Assembly: GCA_025617375.2 (NCBI GenBank)
Contig: JAMYGW020000006.1
Coordinates: forward strand, 315,001-379,000
From: Acarospora socialis
Taxonomy: Eukaryota; Ascomycota; Lecanoromycetes; Acarosporales; Acarosporaceae
Length of the DNA: 64,000 nt
Direction of reading: 5' to 3'
Part shown: positions 1 to 11,075 of the stretch, piece by piece
Position numbering within the stretch: the stretch's first letter is position 1
Layout: each line of letters opens with the position of its first letter
Notes under the pieces: model-generated
What the model saw: the letters and a program-made list of their open reading frames with translations, nothing else
Told to the model about the DNA's origin: nothing
Database searches by the model: none
Position numbers and translations under genes: made by a program

Positions 1-177
1 TTTGCATATTCAGTTTGTGTTAGAACGGAGGAGTGTCCGGAGCAGCATCCCCTACCGCTTACATAACCCCTCAACACCGGCGCCCATCGAAACCACATAA
101 ATTGTCCAGGGTTCTTCGAGTTTTGCATCAATTTGTATTGCACAATGCTGTAGGTCTTTCTACAGTATATCAGTAAG

Positions 178-1923
178 ATGGCTTCTCGCAACTGGGTCAT
201 CATCGATACGGACCCTGTAAGTTCCTATCTCCTAGCTATGCTTTTCCAAAAACGGGCGACAGTCAAGGCTAACCGATCTAGGGCGTGGACGACACCCTTG
301 CCCTACTCCTCGCCCTGGCCGCCAAACCGGAAGAGATAGAAATCCTATTGATATCCGTTACATTTGGGAATGTTGAGGTTCAAAAGTAGATGACAATTTT
401 CCCCAACTCAACGGATAGACCTATTCGTCAGTTGACACGCCACACAGCTGCCTGCGAAATTTGGTGTCCATGTTCCACGTCATTGAGAAAGAGCTGGAAT
501 GGCGGCGAGAGCGTGGTCAGCCGGAAGGCTTCGAAACGATGAAGCGGTTCAAGCCGATTGTGGCGATTGGCGCCGAGCAGCCGTTGGAGGATCAGCGCAT
601 GATGGCGGACTACTTCCGTACGGTTGCTCTGCCGATATCCTATGCTGCGCCTCAACTAACGCACTCTTCTCCCTATAGACGGCACCGATGGTCTAGGCGG
701 CATTCATTCCAGCGTATGTTTCACACCCAGACCCAGTCCCCTCAGGCACTTCACCCTCTAACCCACTTCCTCCGCCGGCACAGCACCCACACCTGCACCC
801 GTCCGAAACCTGGCAGCACCTTTTCGACCCACCGCCCACAAGCAGCCTCCTAACCTCCACCGCGCCCCTCGCACCTACCGAGCTTTCGACCTCCTCGCCG
901 CTCTACACCCCTTCGCACGCCCCCTCGCACGACGAGATCCTCCGCCTCCTCCGCACCAACCCCGCGGACACCATCACCATCATCGCCATCGGCCCTCTCA
1001 CCAACCTCGCCCTCGCCGCCGCCTCCGAGCCCGAAACGTTCCTGGGCGCCAAAGAAGTCGTCGTCATGGGCGGCGCCCTCGCCGTCCCGGGCAACATCAC
1101 CCCCGTCGCCGAATTCAACACCTACGCCGACGCCATCGCCACCGCCCGCGTCTTCGCCCTGACGTCTCCGCGGCCTGCATCTACCCTCCCGCCCCCTGCG
1201 CCTGCGCCCTCCTCCTCATCACCATCGACCTCACCATCGACAACAGCCACCCCGGACCCCACCCCGCTCTACCCCCGCACCCTCTCCCGCCGCCTCCGCC
1301 TCTCCCTCTTCCCGCTCGACATCACGACGCCCCACCTCCTGCGCCGCTCCACCTTCCGGACGACCATCGCCCCGCTGCTGAGCGCCGGCTCGCCGCTCGC
1401 CGAGTGGGTCGACGCCTTCCTGTCGAGCACGTTCCGCAAGATCTCGACGCTGCAGCCGCCGGTGCCGAACTCGTTGGCCGCGACGGCGACGGAGGAGCGC
1501 GAGCGCGAAGGGAGCGGGGAGGTGGCGCTCAACTTGCACGATCCACTGTGCGTGTGGTATTTGTTGACGCATCCGGAGAGGCGGAAGGAGTTGCAGGAGG
1601 AGGGAGACGGGAGGCAGAGGTGGGGGTTTGCGGACGGGGCGCCGGAGGATATCAGGGTTGAGACGGCGGGGCAGTGGACGCGCGGGATGTGTGTGGTTGA
1701 TCGGAGGGATCGGTTGAAGATGGGCGAGGAGGGTGAGGATGGGGATGGGGAATGGGGAGATAAGGAAGAGGATGGTGAAGAAGGGGACCGGGAGGTGATT
1801 GGCGATGCGGGCCGCTGGTTGGATGTCGGTCGGGGGAATCGGATCTGGAGGGCCGTGAAGAGCCCAGAACCGCCCGGCATGGAGGGCTTCGGGAAGGTGT
1901 TGCTGGAGAGGATTTTTGGGTAG
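178..1923 (+). CDS. Inosine/uridine-preferring nucleoside hydrolase, five exons
   Basis: Hydrolyses the N-glycosidic bond of ribonucleosides, releasing ribose and a free base for salvage; probably cytosolic, as no signal peptide is seen. Exons 178-216, 282-385, 448-617, 679-713 and 784-1923 join in phase to about 495 residues. The N-terminus carries the Asp cluster DTDPGVDDTLAL, which binds the catalytic calcium in this family. GTDGLGGIH (after about residue 105) and the segment IIAIGPLTNLALA followed by VVMGGAL are further family hallmarks. The protein is longer than the usual 310-380 residues. Exon 5 adds a Pro/Ser/Thr-rich linker (about 1178-1290) and a strongly acidic Glu/Asp/Gly stretch (about 1723-1800) before a conserved-looking C-terminus. 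The start is the first ATG of exon 1, directly before the motif. Substrate preference cannot be read from the sequence. Confidence 0.9.
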
Positions 1924-2730
1924 GTTGCGATGGGCTAGACGGAGTTGGACAGGGCATGGCGGAGGGAGGGTTGAGTGATGGCGGAGGAAGGGAGACGGTA
2001 CTCCGTTGGCGAGTTCGTGTGGTGCTGGAGTGGAGGAGACTGGACGGTTTGTGGATATGTAGATGGTGGGGATCGTTCAACAGGGAGGGATACAGGGCAT
2101 GTCAGGGTACTACTAAATGCTTGATGCTTATGCTAGTAACCGCATTTCGAAAGAATTCGTTGAAGATACGATGACTATTAGATGTGACATGTATCTTGGA
2201 CTATTGATTCTACTCAACATTCTGCTCTTGCGAAAGCGAATCTGTTATTGAGACGATGCAGACTCAGAACCAGGATAAGCCACTATCCTCTTAGAGCCAA
2301 TTTAGCTGTATGAACTCCAAAACAAAACCCACTGCTACCAAAACTACACCAATCCACCTACTCCTATCCTACTGATTCCCCAAGAATAATATGCCCAAAC
2401 TACGCGTACAAAACTCAAGTTGCATATATGTAGAGTAACGGACGTGTAGCATCTCTATACCATGACCCCATGTCAAATGGAACGTCAAGAGAAGCGAATG
2501 GAAATGAAGATAAAAGCGAGAACGCCCCGGCGCCGAAGCATGAACGCTGCAAAAAGTCGAAGCAAAGGACGAGAGCTGCGCTTGTCGTAATCGTGTCTGT
2601 AAGTTAAAGAGAAGAATATGTGATCGGCGTGTCATGAGACATTGAGTTCATAAGGTAAGACTATGGTCGTGGTAGTAATGAGGTGGTGTGAAGTATGACG
2701 TTAAGTATGCGTTCATGTAACATATGATGC
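1924..2730. other. Convergent intergenic region
   Basis: Lies between the 3' ends of the nucleoside hydrolase (+) and the serine/proline-rich gene (-), so it should hold both 3' UTRs and polyadenylation signals. Short open frames here have no recognisable content, and I see no RNA gene or repeat. Confidence 0.5.
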
Positions 2731-4206
2731 TCAGATGGATGTGCTGCGCCATTGGGTCACCGATCGTATCTCGGGCCTCAGTTGACTCTGCGATGATCCC
2801 TGCGTGGGGAATTTGAAGTCTCTGAGAGGAAACCAGGTCTCACATTCGGGTAATTGGACCAACTCCGCTTCCTCTTGAGACGTGGATGGAGGGAGTTCAT
2901 CGTGTATGTGAGGTTTGTCCGAAGTAGAACGTACATTAAATGACGGATTGGAGGAAAAGGTATCGGCAGTGGTCGAGGTTGTAAGTTCTTGCAGCAGGTC
3001 AAGGGAGTTGGTGCTATCTGTGAATCTGATGAAGGGCTGAGGATGGCGCGGTTGGGATGGTTGGGATGTCGAAGCAGGTGCACAGTGTGGTATGGGTGCA
3101 GGAGATTCCGGTTTGGTATGCTGGGTAAAGCTGGGTTGGGCTTTTGTGAAAGATGGCGGTCTGTGTAAAGATGACTGCGACTCAGAGACGGAAGATGATT
3201 GTAGGGTTGCAAGTAAGGCCGGGGCAGGAGGCCGCAATTCCTTCGATGTCAGCGTTGGCGGAGGTCGTTTGTTCCGTCGAGATGGAGTGGACGCTGCTGA
3301 TTCTATCGATATCCTTATGTCTCTATCGTATGACTGGCCTTCCGTATCCCTTTCATCATCTCCAACGTCACAGTCTCTTGATTTTTCCCTCGATAAACCC
3401 AAGTACTCGCCCGTTGGCGGCCTCTCTCCCCTTTTCACCTTTTCTTCCATCAGTCGCTCGCCCACCCGCCTACCCAGGCTTACAGCTTCCCCTCCTCTCC
3501 GGCTGCTGCCTCCGCTTCCACTTCGACTCCTATTTGCCCGCACCTTGCCTTCCATGATCTTGGCGCTTGGTGGCGGCTGCAGCATCCATCTCGTCTCGCT
3601 CTTGTGTGTCGGTTGGGTGCTCACCACAGGCGGATGCAAGTCGTTGACTGCAGGATTCCGGGCGAGGTAATACCGGTTAGGCGTTGCCTGTCCTGGCCTG
3701 CCCAGCCCGGCCAGTCTAACCGAAGAACCACGCCGACCGTCGTTTACTCCATCAGGCCCTCCGGCATCACTCCCGTCGTAGCCCCAAAGCTCTTCATCTT
3801 CGCGCTGATATCTCCTTCGATTCCAACCTTCTCTACTCAGCCTCGGCTCGTCTGGCCCTGGGCTCCCCCCTTCAGCGACGATGGTGGTGTCGGCACTGCT
3901 ACCCATGCTGCTCCCTTGTCCAGCGGTCGCCAACTCCCTTCGACTACCCGTTCTGCTGCTTTTGTCCTTCCCCCCCTTCTTCATCGGAGGACCAGGACCC
4001 AAGGCCATCTCTTCGTGCCAGTAGATGTTGGTGCTAAAGGGTGAAGGATGCGGATACAGGCCCGGTTGTTGCTCTTCGATGGTGGCCTTCTCTTGTCTCG
4101 CGCGTGTGGCCTCCGCTTTGCGTTTCCGACGGTATGTGAGCTTGGTACATGGGGCGCACGAAACGTAGTAGAAGACGGCGGACTGAATGCCTTTCAAGAG
4201 TGACAT
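2731..4206 (-). CDS. Conserved fungal protein, serine/proline-rich, function unknown
   Basis: A single-exon gene for about 491 residues. The chosen start (4206) begins MSLLKGIQSAVFYYVSCAPC, a short hydrophobic, Cys-containing N-terminus followed at once by a Lys/Arg-rich stretch (KLTYRRKRKAEATRARQEK). I recall this start as typical of an uncharacterised family of filamentous ascomycetes. An aromatic/proline block (YPHPSPFSTNIYWHEEMALG) follows. The rest is low-complexity Ser/Pro/Arg sequence with scattered acidic patches, likely disordered. The open frame extends 63 codons further upstream to an ATG at 4395, but that extension is unlike the family start and probably lies in the 5' leader. The N-terminus could be a membrane-associated or acylated segment, which is inference only. 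No catalytic motif is visible. Confidence 0.7.
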   Translation of the reverse strand: MSLLKGIQSAVFYYVSCAPCTKLTYRRKRKAEATRARQEKATIEEQQPGLYPHPSPFSTNIYWHEEMALGPGPPMKKGGKDKSSRTGSRRELATAGQGSSMGSSADTTIVAEGGSPGPDEPRLSREGWNRRRYQREDEELWGYDGSDAGGPDGVNDGRRGSSVRLAGLGRPGQATPNRYYLARNPAVNDLHPPVVSTQPTHKSETRWMLQPPPSAKIMEGKVRANRSRSGSGGSSRRGGEAVSLGRRVGERLMEEKVKRGERPPTGEYLGLSREKSRDCDVGDDERDTEGQSYDRDIRISIESAASTPSRRNKRPPPTLTSKELRPPAPALLATLQSSSVSESQSSLHRPPSFTKAQPSFTQHTKPESPAPIPHCAPASTSQPSQPRHPQPFIRFTDSTNSLDLLQELTTSTTADTFSSNPSFNVRSTSDKPHIHDELPPSTSQEEAELVQLPECETWFPLRDFKFPTQGSSQSQLRPEIRSVTQWRSTSI

Positions 4207-6886
4207 GACGGGCGGACTCGGTAGATTTTGGGAGGTATTGTCCAATGGATTCAGAAGTTTTGTCGGCGCATCAGTACCAGTGTTTCTACTGTGATTTGGA
4301 ATGTTCGCCGAGGATCGATTGTTCCAACAGGTGCCAGCGTGGTCTGTTCTGAATCTGGTGATAAGGTGCTTTAGAGGCTTGATTGGGTCGCTCAATACTC
4401 GTCAACTGCGGGATAGCCATATGCCACCATCGAATGAGGGTCGCATGAATTGCGCCGCCGACTAGAATAAACGCGAAGTTCAATGCACAGCGTCGGTGTC
4501 AGACCGCAAACGGGAGGGGGCTCGGCGGGAGACGAGGTCAATTTGCAGGGCGCCTAGATCTCGGTATCGAATGGTCTGGACTCAGGGTGTCGCAAATGCT
4601 GTTTCTAAAAGCCATATAAAAGCGATTGGTGATATCGGGATTGCACAAAACAGCAGCGGCGTCACGGCGTGCGTGTTGTTCCAGGTTTATTCGTCGACGC
4701 CAATCGGTCGTTTTTCGGTATTCCTTCCGAAGAGTGCAGCGTCTCGTCGGCGAATATGCGGGTATACAAATGAAGGACGGTGTTGCCAACTTTCGGCCTC
4801 GTCCAAGTTACACAACGGAGTACAATTGGAAAGATGGAGATGGAGATGAGTTGATGGGGTGGAGGGGTCGAAACCGATAAGAAGGGTCCTCCTCTCTTCT
4901 CCTCTCCTCTCCTCTCGCTTCCTCCTCTGTCGCAGATATAACTGGCAATAATCACCCCGAAACCTTATAACTGTGTGATTGTCAGGAGTGTGTGGGGGTG
5001 GGTGACGGTTTTCATCTACGACTAAAGTACATGATACTTATAGGGTATCTACACATTTTCGAGTCCTATATGTAACATAAGACTATTTCACAATCTTCTG
5101 TATCACCACCATCTACACCACGCTTCGCGTCCTCATGCCCGGGAGTGCGCTGCTATCTGTGAAGCCACTTCTTGCCGGAGTGAGTTCGGCTTAACCAACA
5201 TATAGCCCTTAAAGCGGAGCTCTTGTGTGAAGATAGCAATGGTGAGTAGGACGTATTTGTTGGTGATGAAGGTTCCCGAAATGGGTCAATCATGGGAACA
5301 ACGAGAGTGCAAAGAACTGAAAGTGGATAAGCGTATCTCGTTTCCATCTTGTACTCCCTCCCCTTGGTTTCCCGTCTGCGATACCTGACCGTGTCTATGA
5401 CATATGACATATGACAGCTGTCAGCCGTTCGGATGTCTATCGAACGTCTCTACATATGTGTATACATATCTTCAGAGACTTTCAAGGTTGTGTCCAATCA
5501 CCGGGAAATTGGTCGGTGTCTGATTGGGGCTCGAACAGCTGTCCGCTACACTAAATCGGGTTAATTGCATATCTCGGCCCCCAAATTGATGCAGGTCCGA
5601 GCGTGATGACCTGACGCGCTGCATAACATAAGGTAAGGAACCGCATGAGAACTGGGGAAAAAGGTACGGAGAGCGCAAGTATCGGTAGGCAAAGGTGGAT
5701 ACCTGGTATCATAGAAGTCCGATCCCACACGAGAGCGATCGTAACTTCATCAGATGCTCCGAGTACGAATACGAGTACGAGAACTGTTGATTATGACTTA
5801 GATAATCACGCCTTACCTAATCAAGATCGTCCTCAAGGGTTGGCTCGTGTGGCCCAAGTGTGGCGTCGGTCTTGGCATCTGCTTAGCCCAAGGGGAGTCG
5901 ACTGACCTCCTTCCCTCACCTCACTTGATTTAGTACTGAAGCATCATCGACATTCCCTTCGCAATGCCTTGAGGTATCCGCCCTTGCTGGGTAGCTCTTT
6001 CCCATTGCAAGACCGATCATTGCCTCTGTCATTTACCGATCCTCCGCACCTTCCACGGTCAGTCAGCACCGCAACTCCTTCCAGATCTGGTAGCGAAGTC
6101 GCCGTTCCGGAGGTTTAAATTCAGAGCTTCTCTCAGCTTTCCCAACTCCACAACAACAATATCAACAATACTCGCACCTCTTCTCCCATCACGTACAAGT
6201 CCACTTCTGACAGTCTCCTTGTCCTTCACCAATCATCATTGCCGTCCTCTCGTCAACTCGTACGCCCTCACGGGCACTTCTTCATCCCTTGCGTCGCAAC
6301 GCTACGCGGTCGTCAGTGCTCTACCTCCAGTGCATGACGTGAAGAATTGCTCCCATCAGAGACCCGCATTCTATCGACAGTCCATATCCTCGTTCATCTT
6401 CGAGGACACCCTTGGGGGTGTGCAGCACTTCAGATTCACTCTCGTTACTGACCTGATTCTCTGGTCCCCTTCTTTCCTCGAACGAAGGCGTCGAGTCTCA
6501 GCAAGGCGTGCCACGCATCGCGATCTTCAGCTTCAACGATCAAGTCAAGATCCCATTGTGGTTGCAGCACGTTGTCCTTCACGCCTTAATTCATCCGCCG
6601 TTCACTCCAGATTGTTACTTTCTGCCTTCTCATCCTTGCCTTCTACGAGCGGCAGACAATAAGTGTCAACGGGAACCATAGCAGCGAAACTACGCGGCTG
6701 ACGCACTTGTCTATATTCTTGATTCACTTCAGGTCATCTTGGGAGTTACGGCACATACATAATCACGGCAGCTTCTGCACTCCAAACTTCTCGTCTTTGA
6801 GCAACTCCTCGACCGCGTCTCTTACAGGACCACTACAACAACATCACACAGCTAATCGGAGCCGGCATTCGATCAAAGAGTACAAG
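4207..6886. other. Long divergent intergenic region with pyrimidine tracts
   Basis: About 2.7 kb separates the divergent genes at 4206 (-) and 6953 (+). A CTCCT-type pyrimidine run lies near 4888-4930. A CA/CT-rich stretch at about 6130-6200 looks like a fungal transcription start region for the downstream gene. That would give it a leader of roughly 700-800 nt with several short upstream open frames. No conserved protein or RNA gene is recognised. Confidence 0.45.
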
Positions 6887-6939
6887 GTATGGCAAGGTAT
6901 AATAAGTCTCCAGCGTGTAACGCGCTAATTTGTCATCAG
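6887..6939 (+). other. Probable 5' UTR intron
   Basis: A 53-nt stretch begins GTATGG, contains GCTAAT near its 3' end and finishes at TCATCAG, 13 nt before the ATG at 6953. These are canonical fungal intron signals. If spliced, it removes an upstream ATG-initiated frame at 6889 that overlaps the main start, so splicing could affect translation of the downstream gene. Confidence 0.5.
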
Positions 6940-6952
6940 ATCATTAGCCAAT

Positions 6953-8350
6953 ATGAGTCCATTGCAGTCCTGGATCATCCTGATCATAGCTATCGTTGCC
7001 GCATGGCTATACTACGGCAAGCAGAACACACGAAAGACCAGCTTTTTCAATCAATCCGTTCCGTTCTTCGACGACAACAAACGAAACCAAGCTTCGCAGC
7101 GTCGTACGAATAAAAAGGCTACAAACAAGGCCAAGCCCTATAAGATCTCCAACGGCGGCGCACAATCTTCGAACGACAGTGATATACCAGTCGTCGCCTC
7201 AACCTCCGGGCCTTCTACTACCACCACCAAAAAACAACTGAGGCAGCGCAAACCCGCCCAGGGTCTATCTGCACCGATCAAACGCCTACAGGACCAGACA
7301 GTTGTGAGCTCGGCTGTGGAGCCCGACGTGAGCGATGTTGCTATTCCCGAAAAAGGAAGCCACGCTAGTAAAGAAGCTCAGAACAACTCGTCTTCCAAGC
7401 CAGTTCCGGACTCCCCGAACTCGAAGTCTGCCACCTCCCTAGGACCAACCGCTCCTATCAGCTCTACCTCAGACTTGGGAGCGTCCACCAACGTGACATC
7501 CCTGGACCCCGCTACCTCAAAGACCAAGTCCAAGAAGAAACAGAAGTCACGTGCCAATGGCAGCGCCGTCGTCGCCGCGGACCCTAAGACTACTTCGAGC
7601 TCCCAAGTCACGTCGACAGCTTCCTCAACCGGTGGCATGGATGCGGACGATGACCTATCCTCAACTAACTCTCCGCTCTTCGATCCTACCCCTACTTTCA
7701 AAAACGCGAATGGTCGTGATGTCAGCGACATGCTGGAAGCGCCCGTCAACGGACCTTCGGTATTACGTTTGACTGATCCAAACCAACCAGCTCCACCAAA
7801 GCAACCGCAACAGAAGAAGAACGTTCAGACGCAAGAGACTAAGAGACAACGCCAGAACAGGCAGAAGAAGGAAGCGAACAGGCTCGCTCGCGAGCAGACA
7901 GAGAAGGACCGGCGCGTACTCTTGGAGCAGCAGCTCCGTACAGCCAGAGTGGCGGAAGGACGGCCGGCTAAAAACGGAACGGCCGCTGCGAAGGCACCAA
8001 TCACAAACGCCTGGACTACTCCCATCCAACCTACGAGCATCCACGACCCCTCACCGGCGATCGCCCCGACTACATATGCCGCCCCGTTGCTCGACACCTT
8101 CGACAAGGAGACCACGGCCGTCAAGGCTTGGGAGCGTGATCTCCCATCTGAAGAAGATCAGATGCGGATGATCAAGGAGATGAATGGTGAGGGGGGGTGG
8201 AAGACGGTGGAACGCCGTCGGAAGCGGAAGGACACCGCTGGGAGTGGCACGGCCACTTCCAGCGGTGAGACTAGCGAGGCCGGGAGTGGCCCCGCCCCCG
8301 TCGTCGGGGGTGCGGGTCACCCTAATGACTCGGACTGGGCGGTGGTGTAA
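6953..8350 (+). CDS. Membrane-anchored basic protein, conserved in fungi, function unknown
   Basis: A single-exon gene for 465 residues. Residues 1-20 (SPLQSWIILIIAIVAAWLYY) form one hydrophobic helix preceding a basic stretch, a typical N-terminal membrane anchor with the bulk facing the cytosol. The middle (about 40-280) is Ser/Thr/Pro-rich with Lys clusters such as KTKSKKKQKS. A charged, probably helical or coiled-coil segment (about 285-330, rich in RQNRQKKEANRLAREQ) follows. The C-terminus has a compact part (LPSEEDQMRMIKEMNGEGGWKTVERRR) and ends NDSDWAVV. The GGWKTVERRRKRK block and the DSDWxVV tail look like the conserved parts of an uncharacterised ascomycete family. The layout recalls ER-anchored ribosome- or RNA-associated proteins, but no diagnostic domain is seen. 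Confidence 0.75.
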   Translation: MSPLQSWIILIIAIVAAWLYYGKQNTRKTSFFNQSVPFFDDNKRNQASQRRTNKKATNKAKPYKISNGGAQSSNDSDIPVVASTSGPSTTTTKKQLRQRKPAQGLSAPIKRLQDQTVVSSAVEPDVSDVAIPEKGSHASKEAQNNSSSKPVPDSPNSKSATSLGPTAPISSTSDLGASTNVTSLDPATSKTKSKKKQKSRANGSAVVAADPKTTSSSQVTSTASSTGGMDADDDLSSTNSPLFDPTPTFKNANGRDVSDMLEAPVNGPSVLRLTDPNQPAPPKQPQQKKNVQTQETKRQRQNRQKKEANRLAREQTEKDRRVLLEQQLRTARVAEGRPAKNGTAAAKAPITNAWTTPIQPTSIHDPSPAIAPTTYAAPLLDTFDKETTAVKAWERDLPSEEDQMRMIKEMNGEGGWKTVERRRKRKDTAGSGTATSSGETSEAGSGPAPVVGGAGHPNDSDWAVV

Positions 8351-9192
8351 TCTCTACCGCCTGGTCCGGGTGGCCATCGGGGATCCTCCGTCTTCTACCC
8401 CTCGTCGCCGTCAACTCCTTTCATTCATGTATATTTAGCTAGCGTTAGCTCGTTTGTTTGCTGGGGGGGCTTTATCTTGGTATAGTCGTGTTGAAGAAAT
8501 AACATCAGTCAAACATAAATATTCCCTGGTAAATCGTGAGCGCTATATCCTTCAAGGGCGGCCTCCATTCACTTCGAGTAAATAGCAAAACATAGATCTA
8601 AAATGTACGCCAAGGTGCTTGATATGGGCCTCAACACAATCATGCTGCGTAACTTTCAGAGGGGCTACGTTGCTGCACTATGATATATGCATCACCGAGT
8701 TACTCTGTATCTATCAGACATCCGCCTGGGTAATATGAGGGGTCTCTATCTGAACAGAACAAAATGACAACACACACGTCAAGCACTCTAATTACTATTG
8801 ATTAAACCCTAATATTGCCTACAGCACTTCACCTTGATTTAATTGTAACGATCGTTTCCGTACAAGATTTGGGCACGCCTCGAGAAGATGTCTTATTTCT
8901 TATATGATATCCTGCGTCATATACTTTCAAGTTGGTGGCTACGGTAAACGTAATCGGACGACCAGATTTCGTTTCTGGTCTATGTAGCGGCCCGCCGCCT
9001 TTCTCCACATTCAGACTAAGGCAGATTCAATCCAAAGCTGTGAAGCTCGCTACGGGGAAATCTACTAACGTGTCCTGATTGAACAAGGGCTCCCCATACC
9101 CACCATATCAGTTCCTTCAACAGTACAGATCTCCCCTTCAACTCGGTCCAACATCCCTTTCCTAGCTGTGCACATTACAACGAACTTCAGAA
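8351..9192. other. Tandem intergenic region
   Basis: Holds the 3' UTR of the membrane-anchored protein gene and the promoter of the Erv29-like gene. The stretch is moderately AT-rich and I see no RNA gene, repeat or credible small ORF. Confidence 0.5.
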
Positions 9193-10418
9193 ATGGCGCA
9201 GATACGAGGCACAGCAGGGTATAACCTTGGCCCCTCGAACTCCTTTGGCGGACCTGGCAGGTCGGATGCCACAAGTGATCCCAGTCCACTCGATGCGATT
9301 CGGGAACAGACGAGCAAAATTGAAGATTGGCTGGATACGTTGTCGGACCCTATCAAACCGTATGTCTCTAACCTGCTGGGCTGGCGGTTGCGCATCCCCT
9401 TCGACCCACGCTGCTCTGCCTTGAAAAACTCTAGTTCTTATGCGCTGCTAACGTTGCGGTGCTGTTGATAGATACCTGCCAGCAATCGGCCGTTTCCTCA
9501 TTGTCGTTACCTTTCTTGAAGATGCCCTCCGAATCATTACACAATGGCATGATCAGCTGCTCTACCTCAAAGACTACCAACACAGTAGGTCTACACCATC
9601 TTCCTTCCATTCTCCGAAGATACACGCTTCTAACGCAACGTCCTCCGGTGAAACAGTTCCACGTGGTCTTACCCATCTCTTTCTCATCGCCAACGTCATC
9701 GCCATGGTCTCGTGCTCGATCCTGGTCATCATCCGTAAATACAGCGAACAAGCCGTCGTGGGCCTCGTGGGCGTGGTCATCACCCAGGCTCTTGGGTACG
9801 GTCTCATATTCGATCTCAACTTCTTCCTGCGCAATCTGTCGGTGATGGGCGGATTGCTTATGGTGCTCTCGGACTCGTGGGTCCGCCAGAAGTTTGCGCC
9901 TGCCGGACTGCCTCAGATTGACGACAAGGATCGGAAGATGTACTTCCAACTCGCGGGCAGGGTGTTGTTGATTTTCCTTTTCGTGGGATTCGTCTTTGCG
10001 GGCGAGTGGAATTTCGGGAGGATACTGGTCAGTATTCTGGGATTCGTGGCTTGCGTGATGGTGGTGGTTGGCTTCAAGGCCAAGATAAGCGCCGTGATGT
10101 TGGTGGTGATACTGAGTATCTTCAACCTGATAGTTAACAACTTCTGGACAGTAAGTCACAATGCACCCGTTCAAAGAAGCCTACCGCTTCACACGGACAA
10201 TGCTAACTCCAGTGGTCCGATAGCTGCATCCACACCACCCGCACAAGGACTTTGCCAAATACGACTTTTTCCAGATCCTTTCCATCGTGTAAGTGCTAAA
10301 CATTCTCTTCATGCGCAAGACGGTCAGACTAACGACTTGACCTAGTGGCGGTCTCTTACTATTGGTCAACATGGGTCCCGGTCAGTTCAGCGTCGATGAA
10401 AAGAAGAAGGTCTATTAG
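9193..10418 (+). CDS. Erv29/SURF4-family ER cargo receptor
   Basis: Packages soluble secretory proteins into COPII vesicles at the ER and cycles between ER and Golgi. Five exons (9193-9359, 9472-9584, 9657-10150, 10224-10288, 10346-10418) join in phase to 303 residues, close to the usual family length. Several hydrophobic spans are visible after a hydrophilic N-terminus of about 55 residues. Family signatures include IEDWLDTLSDPIKPYLPAIGRFLIVVTFLEDALRI spread across the exon 1/2 junction, TQWHDQ, and HPHKDFAKYDFFQ in exon 4. The protein ends KKVY, a dilysine KKXX signal for COPI retrieval to the ER. The retrieval signal depends on the last small exon, so correct splicing is needed for localisation. 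The gene is in tandem with fahA 660 bp downstream, with no functional link apparent. Confidence 0.92.
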
Positions 10419-11075
10419 ACTCCCAAAGAAGAATTATCCTAACAATCATGACCGTACGACGAAGACTATAGAGACGTGTCAAGTAAGGCACAAGAAGCTG
10501 CGATGGTATGACGGAGCGTACAGAAATCCTGGACTGCTGCATGCTCCGAGATGTCTGTTTCATTTACTCAAAAGGGGTCTATGCTTGATGAGCTGCAGTG
10601 TGTCGTGTATCATACCTTATGGTCCGTACAGGGTTTTGGAATTAGATACTTTGGTGCAATGCATCCGCCTTTCTCGAAGGTAACCGCGGGTGAAGACCGG
10701 ATCGCATACATAAGGTAGGCACCGGAGTTCCGGCAGTCTAGTGGTTGCTTATAGCAGTACAAAGCAGTACAAAGGTATTTAGTCTGTCAATTGGTTCTGC
10801 ATGCTTCGGAATCGAGCAGAAGGAAGCTAGGTAACAATTCATGCGACAAACAGCATAGAGGGGACATCTTTCCATAGCGGAATCATGCCGGGAGGGCCAG
10901 ATGCGCAACGGAACTGACACAGTAGGAACCTTAGATAGGTAGAGCTCGACACGGGGGCAATGATAGCGTGTCGAAGAACAATGTAGCGATTAGATACCTT
11001 ATTAGAAAGTCCATACTACACTGCACTTTAATTACTATATCCATGAGGAAGCCAAATCGATGAGCCGTCGCGGTC
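10419..11075. other. Intergenic region upstream of fahA
   Basis: Holds the Erv29-like 3' UTR and the fahA promoter. An AT-rich patch (TTTAATTACTATATCC) at about 11028-11043 lies just ahead of the fahA ATG. No other feature is recognised. Confidence 0.45.

Noticed and set aside
1269-1880. 203-codon minus-strand frame
   Set aside because: Antisense to the GC-rich last exon of the nucleoside hydrolase; Ser/Pro/Arg composition mirrors the sense codons.
5523-5535. GGGGCTCGAACAG resembling a tRNA B box
   Set aside because: No A box, acceptor stem or cloverleaf can be folded around it on either strand.
6219-6662. 147-codon plus-strand frame in the leader of the membrane-anchored protein gene
   Set aside because: It begins at TTG, has no domain, and looks like an untranslated leader of mixed composition.
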